Assembly: GCA_045652135.1 (NCBI GenBank)
Contig: JAZRTS010000170.1
Coordinates: forward strand, 1 to 5,410
Source: RGIG7213 sp045652135
GTDB taxonomy: Bacteria; Bacillota; Clostridia; Oscillospirales; CAG-272
Length of the DNA: 5,410 nt
Direction of reading: 5' to 3'
A model generated the notes under the pieces. It saw only the letters and a program-made list of their open reading frames with translations. It searched no databases and was not told the DNA's origin. Both the position numbers and the translations under genes were made by a program. Positions 1 through 5,374 of the stretch are shown here, one piece after another. Numbering within the stretch: position 1 is the first letter of the stretch; each line of letters begins with the position of its first letter.

Positions 1-1
1 G

Positions 2-364
2 ACAAAAAACTCATACGTCACAGCAAGACTTGGGAAAAAGGATCTGTATACCGCATCGAACGGAGAAAGTGCATTTTCGTATTTCACAAAGGAAATAAAG
101 GAAAATGCGCTGTACTTACTTGATGAGCCCGAAAACAGCCTCAGTCCCGAAAGAAGGCTTGAGCTGGCAAAATTTATTGAGGACTCCGCACGGTTTTATA
201 ACTGTCAGTTCATAATCTCCACTCACTGTCCGTTTTTAATGGCTGTAAAAGGTGCAAAAATTTACGACATGGACAGTAACCCCGTTAAAACAAAACGCTG
301 GAGTGAATTCGAAAACGTAAAAATCTACCGTGATTTTTTCAAATCCCACGAAAGTGAATTTTAA
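2..364 (+). CDS. AAA/ABC-type ATPase, C-terminal part (partial, starts outside the window)
   Basis: The reading frame is open from the left edge to a TAA at 362-364, giving the last 120 residues of a nucleotide-binding protein. In order, the fragment shows a signature-like segment ASNGESAF (about residues 18-25 of the fragment), a Walker B motif LYLLDEPEN with the catalytic Glu (37-45), a D-loop-like SLSP, and the switch histidine in IISTHCPFL (71-79). A short C-terminal tail follows. This order is typical of the nucleotide-binding domain of stand-alone predicted ATPases (the COG3910-like group, usually about 240-250 residues), which have no membrane domain and a poorly known role. The Walker A motif would lie upstream and cannot be seen. 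The gene converges on the sigma/membrane-protein operon and ends at the shared terminator at 392-418. The ATPase call is firm; the exact subfamily is inferred. Confidence 0.9.
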   Translation, partial: TKNSYVTARLGKKDLYTASNGESAFSYFTKEIKENALYLLDEPENSLSPERRLELAKFIEDSARFYNCQFIISTHCPFLMAVKGAKIYDMDSNPVKTKRWSEFENVKIYRDFFKSHESEF

Positions 365-391
365 TTCCGACAGATACTTTTTGTGAATAAT

Positions 392-418
392 AAAAGGCGA
401 GCAAACGCTCGCCTTTTT
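392..418. terminator. Bidirectional Rho-independent terminator between converging genes
   Basis: The stem ggcgagc (396-402) pairs perfectly with gctcgcc (407-413) around an aaac loop. A flanking A-run (392-395) and T-run (414-418) extend the stem and give a U-tract in both directions. It lies 27 bases after the ATPase stop and 10 bases beyond the stop of the minus-strand membrane-protein gene, so it probably ends both transcripts. Confidence 0.92.
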
Positions 419-428
419 GAAAGGTCAC

Positions 429-2018
429 TTAATACATAGGCATTTCTATTCCTAATCCATATTCACCCGTATATACGTTTCGTGTTCCTAAAAGCTCTAC
501 AAGATCGTCTCTTGATATATCTTTAGCACTTGCTGAACTCATATCGTACAGTACATAATTATCGTCATAATACTGAATGTAAAAATCATCCTTTTCCATA
601 TACCGCCAGGCAGTTTTTATAACGCCGTACAATTTACCGTCAACTTTCTCGTACCATGCATAGAGATTCAGACACATAAGCGTTTTCCCTTCAGGATCGG
701 TGTGTGGCGGAATCGGTAATTCTTCTGCATATTCATTTGCTTTTTCGGAAAGATGTGCGGAGATATTCACCATCTTTGCCATATCTTCTTCGGTATAACG
801 AGTCTCTGAATATGTTACTTCCTCGGTATGGAGGTCTATAGATACGGTTTCTTCGGTTTGACAGCCGTTTATAAAACGTCTGAAAAGAATCCGACTGTTT
901 TTATAATAGGTCTGGGAAAAAACTCCGTTTACAAACGGCTTTACGTACTCAAGTGCATCTTTTGCAGCTTGGGTTTTAAAATCGAGTGCTGATACGCAGT
1001 GAGTGGCGGGATCGATGTAATGGTATTCTGAAAACTGTTTTTTGATTGCGGAAATAACGTCACTTTCCGAATCTCCGCGAGCTACAACAAGGTCGCTGTC
1101 TTCGGGATTATCAAGCGGATAACGTGCAAACTGATAACCGTATATCCAATTTTCGTTTTGCCATAAGCTTTCATCAAATATGCCATCTTTGAAGGCTATG
1201 ATGTTTCCGAGCTCCGGATGATCTTGATAATCTCCAAATAACGGTAACTCAAAAGATTCCATTTGATTTTGAGTTACATTTTTCAAAACATAATTTTCCA
1301 CCCCGCGCTGATACATAGATATTAAAAGGGAATCATATACAGACATATCAACATAAACATAATCTCGAATTAAATAAAGAAAATACTTCGGTACATTTTC
1401 TCCGTATATGACCTCGATGGTTTCCATTTGTATTAAACGATATGGAGTAGGTGAATATTCTGAACTTACGTCAAGCTTATAGTATTTATCGGGATGATTC
1501 TTAACAACCTTTGCTTTAACGGTAATGCCTCTATCGAATTGAAATCTTGGCGCCGCCGAGTCAGGTGATCCGCCTGACATAGAAAGTGATGATCCTACTA
1601 TGAATTCAGAATTGTTACCGTTTAACTTATCGGGAGATACCGTGGCATCGAATATAATAGGGGTGTGGTTATTATCAGGCGGTGTGATAATAACAGGGAT
1701 GTCAGTAGTATCGGGATTCGGAAAGACATTCGTTTCTTCTCCTTGTGAAGGAGTGTTATTACCGATTGATGAGTCAGCGCTCGTACCTGCATCTGCTATT
1801 GGAGGACCACTTGGTTTATCTTCTCGGAACATCGGTACAATGAGAATAGTGCTTACAATTATAGCAAAACATGCGGCAATAGCACCAAAACGAAGCCATA
1901 TAGCTTTTGTTTTCGATTTATTTGCTTTCTTTTGAAGTTTATTATCCATAGAAATAAAGCGTTCCACAATGTCGGAATCAATGCTTGTCACACCGTTCAA
2001 AAATTCATTTTCTTTCAT
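429..2018 (-). CDS. One-pass membrane protein paired with an ECF sigma factor, probable anti-sigma factor/sensor
   Basis: This 529-residue protein has a short cytoplasmic N-terminus (1-40) with the FLNGVTSIDSDIVERF segment, similar to the N-terminal motif often seen in Clostridia proteins encoded next to ECF sigma factors. A single hydrophobic segment follows at about 40-63. Next comes a Pro/Ser/Thr/Asn-rich linker (about 67-125), then a large extracytoplasmic domain (about 160-529) with segments such as IIAFKDGIFDESLWQNE and YGYQFA. No cysteine-based zinc-binding anti-sigma motif is visible. The start is supported by AAGGAGG (2029-2035) 10 bases upstream and by a 4-base ATGA overlap with the sigma gene, implying translational coupling. 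From position and topology I infer that it holds the sigma factor at the membrane or passes an envelope signal to it. It is not a classical ZAS anti-sigma or a clear RsgI homologue. Topology is confident; the anti-sigma role is inferred. Confidence 0.85.
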   Translation of the reverse strand: MKENEFLNGVTSIDSDIVERFISMDNKLQKKANKSKTKAIWLRFGAIAACFAIIVSTILIVPMFREDKPSGPPIADAGTSADSSIGNNTPSQGEETNVFPNPDTTDIPVIITPPDNNHTPIIFDATVSPDKLNGNNSEFIVGSSLSMSGGSPDSAAPRFQFDRGITVKAKVVKNHPDKYYKLDVSSEYSPTPYRLIQMETIEVIYGENVPKYFLYLIRDYVYVDMSVYDSLLISMYQRGVENYVLKNVTQNQMESFELPLFGDYQDHPELGNIIAFKDGIFDESLWQNENWIYGYQFARYPLDNPEDSDLVVARGDSESDVISAIKKQFSEYHYIDPATHCVSALDFKTQAAKDALEYVKPFVNGVFSQTYYKNSRILFRRFINGCQTEETVSIDLHTEEVTYSETRYTEEDMAKMVNISAHLSEKANEYAEELPIPPHTDPEGKTLMCLNLYAWYEKVDGKLYGVIKTAWRYMEKDDFYIQYYDDNYVLYDMSSASAKDISRDDLVELLGTRNVYTGEYGLGIEMPMY

Positions 2019-2605
2019 ACGGTATAGCCCTCCTTCTCAAGTGTTTTCATAAGCTCGCACTTGATATATGCGATTTCTTTGTTTACTGTTGATTCACTGC
2101 AGCCGAGCAGTTTTGCAATTTCTTTTATCGGACGGGCGATATAGTATCTGCTCATAAAGATGTACATACGGCGCTCTGAAAGAGAACGCACGAAGTTGCT
2201 TATCACACGTCCAAGCTCCTTATTGTCTGTCACGGAATATACATCATTGCTGTCTGATATTAAATTTTCGATTTCCGAAAGTGATACCGTAAGCTCTGAC
2301 GTTATACGTTTTTGACGCTTTCTTGCTTTGTAGCAATCAATGGCTGTACGCCTCATAATGGTGGCAAGAAATGCTTGAAAGATGGAAGGTCTTGCGGGCG
2401 GAATCGAATTCCAGGTGTCCTTATATGTATCGTTAAGACATTCTTCACAGTCATATGCGTCGTGAACGATATTATACGCTATTGAAAACAGGAATTTTCT
2501 GTACTTGATGTCAGTTTCTTTTATGGCTCGCTCGTCTCGCTTAAAGTAAAGCTCAATTATCTCATCGTCGCTTATTGTATGTGATGACTTCGTTTGAAAC
2601 TCCAT
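2015..2605 (-). CDS. ECF-type RNA polymerase sigma-70 family sigma factor
   Basis: This 196-residue protein has the two-domain layout of an extracytoplasmic-function sigma factor. Sigma region 2 lies at about 30-98, with the Clostridia-style EECLNDTYKDTWNSIPP segment (54-70) and a basic region 2.4-like stretch, IDCYKARKRQKR. An acidic linker follows at about 105-130, then region 4 at about 132-190 with a helix-turn-helix around 157-182 (PIKEIAKLLGCSESTVNKEI). There is no region 1.1 or 3, and the length is usual for the family. It would direct core RNA polymerase to a small set of promoters. The start is well supported: aaggaggt (2611-2618 on the complement) lies 5 bases from the ATG. It is first in an operon with the membrane protein and overlaps it by 4 bases, the usual sigma/regulator arrangement. 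The promoter upstream looks like a housekeeping type, so autoregulation is not obvious. Confidence 0.95.
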   Translation of the reverse strand: MEFQTKSSHTISDDEIIELYFKRDERAIKETDIKYRKFLFSIAYNIVHDAYDCEECLNDTYKDTWNSIPPARPSIFQAFLATIMRRTAIDCYKARKRQKRITSELTVSLSEIENLISDSNDVYSVTDNKELGRVISNFVRSLSERRMYIFMSRYYIARPIKEIAKLLGCSESTVNKEIAYIKCELMKTLEKEGYTV

Positions 2606-2694
2606 ATTGTACCTCCTTTTTGTAGTCTGTATGTCCCTTCACAAATACAGTCGACAAAATCCGGAAAAACTATAAAATAATTTGCTGATTTTTT

Positions 2695-2703
2695 ATTATA
2701 GCA
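2695..2703 (-). promoter_or_regulatory. Extended -10 promoter of the sigma/membrane-protein operon
   Basis: On the minus strand the sequence reads TGCTATAAT: a perfect TATAAT (2700 to 2695) preceded by the TGn extension (2703-2701). No good -35 lies 16-18 bases upstream, which is typical of extended -10 promoters. Transcription would start near 2688, leaving a leader of about 80 bases before the sigma ATG. An alternative, weaker upstream promoter is TTGACA (2793-2788) with TATGCA 18 bases further on. Confidence 0.6.
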
Positions 2704-2740
2704 TATTTTTAAGGATTTGTGTGATGGAATATAAAAAGTG

Positions 2741-2753
2741 GGTACATTGTACC
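2741..2753. repeat. 13-bp perfect palindrome, candidate operator
   Basis: The sequence ggtaca-t-tgtacc is a perfect inverted repeat with 6-bp arms around one central base. Its centre lies about 59 bases upstream of the likely start of the sigma transcript, a position usual for an activator site. If the alternative upstream promoter were used, the site would lie just downstream of that start. The binding protein is unknown. Confidence 0.45.
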
Positions 2754-2916
2754 AAGTATTCGCTGCATATTGAATTTTGCATTTATTTGTCAAAAAATAC
2801 AGAAAATTAATTTTGTTTTTAAAAAAGTTTTGGTTTTCTCCTCGTTCTGATATTGAGAAATGAGTTTAGAGGTAAGGTTGTGCACTTAAAAAAACTAATT
2901 TTTTTTGATGTTTTTA

Positions 2917-2945
2917 TTGACATTTTTAAGTTATTGTGCTATAAT
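2917..2945 (+). promoter_or_regulatory. Perfect consensus sigma-A type promoter of the four-gene operon
   Basis: TTGACA (2917-2922) and TATAAT (2940-2945) are both exact consensus hexamers with the ideal 17-base spacer, and TGC (2937-2939) adds the extended -10. Transcription should start near 2952, giving a leader of about 47 bases before the ATG at 2999. This predicts strong, housekeeping expression unless a repressor acts. Confidence 0.9.
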
Positions 2946-2960
2946 AATCAAAAATAAGAC

Positions 2961-2981
2961 TTTTCACTAACTTTTAACTAA
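2961..2981 (+). repeat. Short direct repeat in the leader of the four-gene operon
   Basis: TTTTCACTAA (2961-2970) is followed by TTTTAACTAA (2972-2981). They match at 9 of 10 bases with an 11-bp period, about one helical turn. It lies just downstream of the predicted transcription start, where a repressor could bind. It may equally be chance in AT-rich DNA. Confidence 0.3.
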
Positions 2982-2998
2982 ATTATAGAGGCGATTGT

Positions 2999-3784
2999 AT
3001 GAATAAAATTAATGAACTGATCCAATATTATAACGAAAATGATTCGAGAAAAGAGAACGCCCTTATAAAAGTAAATCTTAAATTAATAAATGAATTGATT
3101 GAGAATATTGAAGACTCTCAAGATAGGCTTTATATGGATAAGATCATTTCTACGTGTATGGAAATTATTGATATACAACGTGAAATGATTCATGAATCGG
3201 ATTATTCCGAAATGATCTCGGCAGGCTTTGGACCGAGCTATACAGGATTTATTTCTCATCCTCAGCAGACAACTGATAATAAATCGTATGATATAGATAT
3301 ACTACGGGATCGCAACCCATATATGCCTCCGAACGGAGGCTTTCAAGACGATGCTCAAATTCGGGAGGCGTTTGCGAATTATTTGAAATATCACGTGGTG
3401 AAAAAGTGCGGAACCCCAAAAATGTTTGCTGATACTACTGTATACGACTACTGCTCGAGAATTAAAGTGCTTTTTGAAGTTATCTTCAGAGAATGGCAGA
3501 ACGGTATTCTTGAAGGTAAGATTCAAATGTTTGATGAAGGTGTTATTCCCGGGAAAACATTTTTAAATGCGTATAATAATATCCGTATTCTTGATGACTA
3601 CATCGAGTACAAGAGTTTAGAATTCCGGGAAATTGAAGTCGGAGAACGAAAACCGTTTACCTCGGAAGAAATGCGAAACAATCCTTTGAACAATCTGAGA
3701 AATCTCTGTAATACTACTGCAGCGTTGGCAAAATTTCGTGAGTTCAAGGAAAAGACAGAACAGGATAATCGGAGATCTATATGA
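2999..3784 (+). CDS. Unrecognised 261-aa protein, first gene of the hydrolase operon
   Basis: I do not recognise this protein as a named family. It has no signal peptide or membrane segment and is probably cytoplasmic. The N-terminus (about 1-70) is predicted mostly helical and charged. A Gly/Pro/Ser-rich stretch (about 74-118) looks like a linker. A second helical region (about 119-210), with FANYLKYH and TTVYDYCSRIKVLFEVIF, resembles the SAM-like core-binding domain of tyrosine recombinases. No recombinase catalytic domain with its Arg-His-Arg-Tyr set follows. The C-terminus has NPLNNLRNLCNTTAALAKF (about 228-246), again helical and possibly nucleic-acid binding. The start is preceded by a modest AGAGG (2987-2991) 7 bases upstream and lies 47 bases after the predicted transcription start. 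Its stop overlaps the next ATG by 4 bases (ATGA), so it is translationally coupled to the first hydrolase. A DNA-binding role is only inferred. Confidence 0.88.
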   Translation: MNKINELIQYYNENDSRKENALIKVNLKLINELIENIEDSQDRLYMDKIISTCMEIIDIQREMIHESDYSEMISAGFGPSYTGFISHPQQTTDNKSYDIDILRDRNPYMPPNGGFQDDAQIREAFANYLKYHVVKKCGTPKMFADTTVYDYCSRIKVLFEVIFREWQNGILEGKIQMFDEGVIPGKTFLNAYNNIRILDDYIEYKSLEFREIEVGERKPFTSEEMRNNPLNNLRNLCNTTAALAKFREFKEKTEQDNRRSI

Positions 3785-4344
3785 AATTTGATAAGATTGT
3801 CAGTAAAGGAACAGATGAATGCATAATAAATTATGGTATCGTATTTGGCAATAACGATATTGTTTTTATAAAAAGCGGCGCCGGAGGAAGTCATATAGGA
3901 TACGAGAACAAATATTTGAAAATGGCAAAAAAGATTCATGATAAAGACGGTGCAACCGTAATATGCGCTTCTAATCCGTCGGATGAATTGTCGCTGAAAT
4001 ACGACGAAGAAATAATAGCCGAGTTTATTAAAAATCTTAAAGCGAGCAGCGTAAAATTTATCGGTGCATCGCGAGGAGCTTATCTTGGCCTTACTTATCT
4101 TAGTGAAAAGATCGACTTCTCAAAGTTACTTCTCATTAATATGCCACTGATGCTTAATTTTCATAAATCCACCAAAGCTTTGTATGGCAAAAACGTAACA
4201 TTTGTTTACGGTCAACTCGATCCGTCGGCATCATATATTCCGTTCCTTAAGAGATATTGCGAAGATATTGTAATAATAAGCGAAGCGGATCACCAATTCA
4301 GAAATATGACGGAAGTTTTCGTTGACCTTGTAAAATTTATTTAG
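3781..4344 (+). CDS. Small alpha/beta-hydrolase-fold protein, first of a tandem pair
   Basis: This 187-residue protein shows the order of motifs expected of a compact alpha/beta hydrolase. An early strand and turn, VFIKSGAGGS (28-37), could form the oxyanion-hole loop. The nucleophile elbow GASRG (95-99) contains Ser97. An acid, Asp147, follows in FVYGQLDP, and a histidine, His171, in EADHQF. The three residues are spaced as in a Ser-Asp-His triad after the last strands. It has no signal peptide, so it probably acts in the cytoplasm. Its substrate is unknown; esterase, thioesterase or peptidase activity are all possible. The start is set by GGAG (3771-3774) 6 bases upstream and the ATGA overlap with the preceding gene. 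It is paralogous to the next gene, sharing roughly 40 of the first 66 residues, including GATVICASNP (57-66). The fold is fairly sure; the activity is inferred from the conserved triad. Confidence 0.88.
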   Translation: MKFDKIVSKGTDECIINYGIVFGNNDIVFIKSGAGGSHIGYENKYLKMAKKIHDKDGATVICASNPSDELSLKYDEEIIAEFIKNLKASSVKFIGASRGAYLGLTYLSEKIDFSKLLLINMPLMLNFHKSTKALYGKNVTFVYGQLDPSASYIPFLKRYCEDIVIISEADHQFRNMTEVFVDLVKFI

Positions 4345-4352
4345 AACACAAT

Positions 4353-4357
4353 GGTGA
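4353..4357 (+). promoter_or_regulatory. Ribosome binding site that selects the start of the second hydrolase
   Basis: GGTGA matches the 3' part of the full Shine-Dalgarno sequence (AGGAGGTGA) and lies 5 bases before the ATG at 4363. No comparable site precedes the in-frame ATG at 4351. Together with the paralogue beginning at the same MKFDKI, this favours 4363 as the true start. Confidence 0.55.
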
Positions 4358-4362
4358 GTTAT

Positions 4363-4950
4363 ATGAAATTTGATAAAATAATCACTGCTGCTGTAAATAA
4401 TTTCAAAATTCAATACGGAATAATTTTCGGTAACGAAAAAATCATTTTTATCAAATCCGGTGCGGATGGAGATATTAGGGGATATGAAGATAAATATATC
4501 AGAATGGCTCATTTAGCACACGAAAAGTCGGGCGCCACGGTAATATGTGCTTCAAATCCCGATGTAATACATGATCGTTGCGACATACGGATTATTCGTA
4601 AAATTATTAAAGAATGTAATTTTGAAAACAGCGAAATTTTTTTCATAGGAACATCTGACGGGGCATACAGAACACTGCTATTGGCAAATAATTTTTCCGA
4701 AACTGTTAAGGTGCTGGGAATTAATATGTCCTTTATCAGTTTATCTGATCTGAAAGAAAAGATTATCACCTTACATAATGTAGAAAAAATCTTCGTGTAC
4801 GGATCGGATGACGATGAGTTTTCCGAAGTTGTTCCGATGCTCCGGAAGATGGAGTCTGATAACATTAAAATTGTAATTCTTGACGGTGTCGATCATAGAT
4901 TCACGGGTATGACAAAAAAGTTTATATCTTTGATTGAGTTGATTTTATAG
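4363..4950 (+). CDS. Small alpha/beta-hydrolase-fold protein, second of a tandem pair
   Basis: This 195-residue paralogue of the preceding gene starts with the same MKFDKI and keeps the IFIKSGADG loop (28-36), the GATVICASNP block (57-66), and all three candidate catalytic residues. These are Ser98 in the elbow GTSDG (96-100), Asp150 in FVYGSDDD, and His178 in GVDHRF. The middle of the protein (about 67-90 and 105-140) has diverged much more than the N-terminal third. An Asp replaces the Arg after the nucleophile, so the two copies may differ in substrate. An in-frame ATG at 4351 would add four residues (MVSY), but it lacks a ribosome binding site and the paralogue does not have this extension. 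The gene begins 18 bases after the first hydrolase ends, in the same operon. No signal peptide is visible. The fold is well supported; substrate and reaction are unknown. Confidence 0.87.
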   Translation: MKFDKIITAAVNNFKIQYGIIFGNEKIIFIKSGADGDIRGYEDKYIRMAHLAHEKSGATVICASNPDVIHDRCDIRIIRKIIKECNFENSEIFFIGTSDGAYRTLLLANNFSETVKVLGINMSFISLSDLKEKIITLHNVEKIFVYGSDDDEFSEVVPMLRKMESDNIKIVILDGVDHRFTGMTKKFISLIELIL

Positions 4951-4959
4951 TAATACAAT
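4930..4959 (+). promoter_or_regulatory. Possible weak internal promoter before the 56-aa gene
   Basis: TTGATT (4930-4935) and TACAAT (4954-4959) are separated by 18 bases, matching 4/6 and 5/6 of the housekeeping consensus. It overlaps the end of the second hydrolase gene and could give the small gene extra transcription. In AT-rich DNA such a match may be chance. Confidence 0.25.
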
Positions 4960-5000
4960 ACAGAAATTAATCACTTATTGGAAAAAGGAGATTTTTGATT

Positions 5001-5171
5001 ATGAAAACTTATAAAGTTATTTATACTATTCCGAATCAGTCGGGAAAAAGGGTTACTTTGGTTCAGGCATATAATGAAATCGATGCGCGCTTTGCTGCAT
5101 ACAGGGAACACGGCGGTAACGATTCCTTTTCTGCTAATATTATAATTTGGGAAATACACGAAGTGAAGTAA
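5001..5171 (+). CDS. Unrecognised 56-aa small protein, last gene of the operon
   Basis: The ORF runs from ATG at 5001 to TAA at 5169-5171, with a strong AAAGGAG (4984-4990) 10 bases upstream. The product starts MKTYKVIYTIPNQSGKRV and ends NIIIWEIHEVK. The pattern is two likely beta strands (about 2-9 and 17-23), an amphipathic helix (about 26-37, EIDARFAAYREH), a Gly-Gly turn, and one more strand (about 46-55). This beta-beta-alpha-beta layout is common in small phage and accessory proteins of unknown function. There is no membrane segment or signal peptide. It lies 50 bases after the second hydrolase and directly before the operon terminator, so it is probably co-transcribed. It could be a partner or regulator of the upstream proteins, but nothing in the sequence proves this. 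The ribosome binding site, codon structure and position make it a real gene despite its size. Confidence 0.8.
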   Translation: MKTYKVIYTIPNQSGKRVTLVQAYNEIDARFAAYREHGGNDSFSANIIIWEIHEVK

Positions 5172-5197
5172 AGGTGTGCTATCGTCGAATATAACAT

Positions 5198-5228
5198 AAA
5201 AAGCGACAAGTAAAACTTGTCGCTTTTT
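5198..5228 (+). terminator. Rho-independent terminator of the four-gene operon
   Basis: The stem gcgacaagt (5203-5211) pairs perfectly with acttgtcgc (5215-5223) around an aaa loop. It is extended by A5/T5 flanks (5198-5202, 5224-5228) and followed by a T-run. It starts 26 bases after the stop of the small protein. Confidence 0.95.
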
Positions 5229-5234
5229 CTGTTG

Positions 5235-5254
5235 CCCTGTAGAGGAATCTGAAC
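5235..5254 (-). repeat. Degenerate copy of the tRNA 3' end (T-arm and acceptor)
   Basis: Aligned with 5381-5398 inside the tRNA, this segment matches 17 of 18 bases if two single-base insertions (t at 5238 and t at 5250) are allowed. It has the same orientation as the tRNA and lies about 145 bp from it. The T-stem can no longer pair properly, so it is not a working tRNA. It may be a decayed tRNA gene end or a worn attachment-site repeat. Confidence 0.5.
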
Positions 5255-5307
5255 TTTGCGTGTTGTATGAAAAAGATAAATAAATTTCATATAAATTCTT
5301 CGAATTT

Positions 5308-5324
5308 GGCAGGGGCTCGATTAC
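5308..5324 (+). repeat. T-arm-like fragment in inverted orientation
   Basis: The sequence ggcaggggctcgattac matches 14 of 17 bases of the tRNA T-arm region (complement of 5389-5405), but on the opposite strand. The 3' half of the T-stem is missing, so it cannot fold as a tRNA arm. It may be a rearranged tRNA fragment or a chance match. Confidence 0.35.
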
Positions 5325-5342
5325 ATATGTATAAAAATAAAT

Positions 5343-5372
5343 AAAGAGTCCTCAAACGAGGACTCTTTTTTT
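5343..5372. terminator. Rho-independent terminator between the operon and the tRNA
   Basis: The stem aaagagtcctc (5343-5353) pairs with gaggactcttt (5358-5368) around an aaac loop, the same loop as the terminator at 392-418. The T-run 5366-5372 makes it strong for plus-strand transcripts. On the minus strand it follows the tRNA 3' end by 2 bases and is followed by an AT-rich tract with interrupted U-runs, so it probably also ends the tRNA transcript. Confidence 0.85.
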
Positions 5373-5374
5373 GA

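Larger units (their letters stand above)
2606..2998. other. Divergent intergenic region between the sigma operon and the hydrolase operon
   Basis: This 393-bp gene-free region is very AT-rich. It carries the sigma-gene ribosome binding site (2611-2618), the minus-strand extended -10 promoter (2695-2703), a 13-bp palindrome (2741-2753), an AT-only palindrome aaaattaatttt (2803-2814), the plus-strand consensus promoter (2917-2945) and a short direct repeat in the plus-strand leader (2961-2981). I see no RNA gene, riboswitch or convincing small ORF in it. The stretch 2815-2916 holds nothing I can name. Confidence 0.8.

Noticed and set aside
1600..1935. 111-codon plus-strand ORF opposite the N-terminal part of the membrane protein gene
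   Set aside because: It lies fully antisense to a well-supported gene and reads as the complement of its membrane segment and low-complexity linker. No convincing ribosome binding site or promoter supports it.
2572..2793. 73-codon minus-strand ORF across the sigma gene start
   Set aside because: It contains the sigma promoter and ribosome binding site, overlaps the sigma start in another frame, and has no Shine-Dalgarno site before its ATG.
2841..2864. Imperfect hairpin in the divergent intergenic region
   Set aside because: The stem is only about 7 pairs with an internal mismatch and lies outside both predicted transcripts, so I see no support for an RNA element.
3598..3939. 113-codon minus-strand ORF opposite the junction of the 261-aa protein and first hydrolase
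   Set aside because: It is antisense to two coupled, well-supported genes, with no translation signals or recognisable protein features.
4351..4362. ATG at 4351 as start of the second hydrolase
   Set aside because: No ribosome binding site precedes it. The paralogue starts at the MKFDKI encoded from 4363, and GGTGA sits at the right distance from that second ATG.
4231..4865. Two minus-strand ORFs (4231-4512 and 4509-4865) opposite the hydrolase genes
   Set aside because: Both are shadows of the conserved plus-strand reading frames, whose motifs and paralogy show which strand is coding.
4971..5290. Two minus-strand ORFs (4971-5159 and 5063-5290) around the 56-aa gene
   Set aside because: They overlap each other and the plus-strand small gene, and the second runs through the operon terminator hairpin. 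Neither has a good ribosome binding site.
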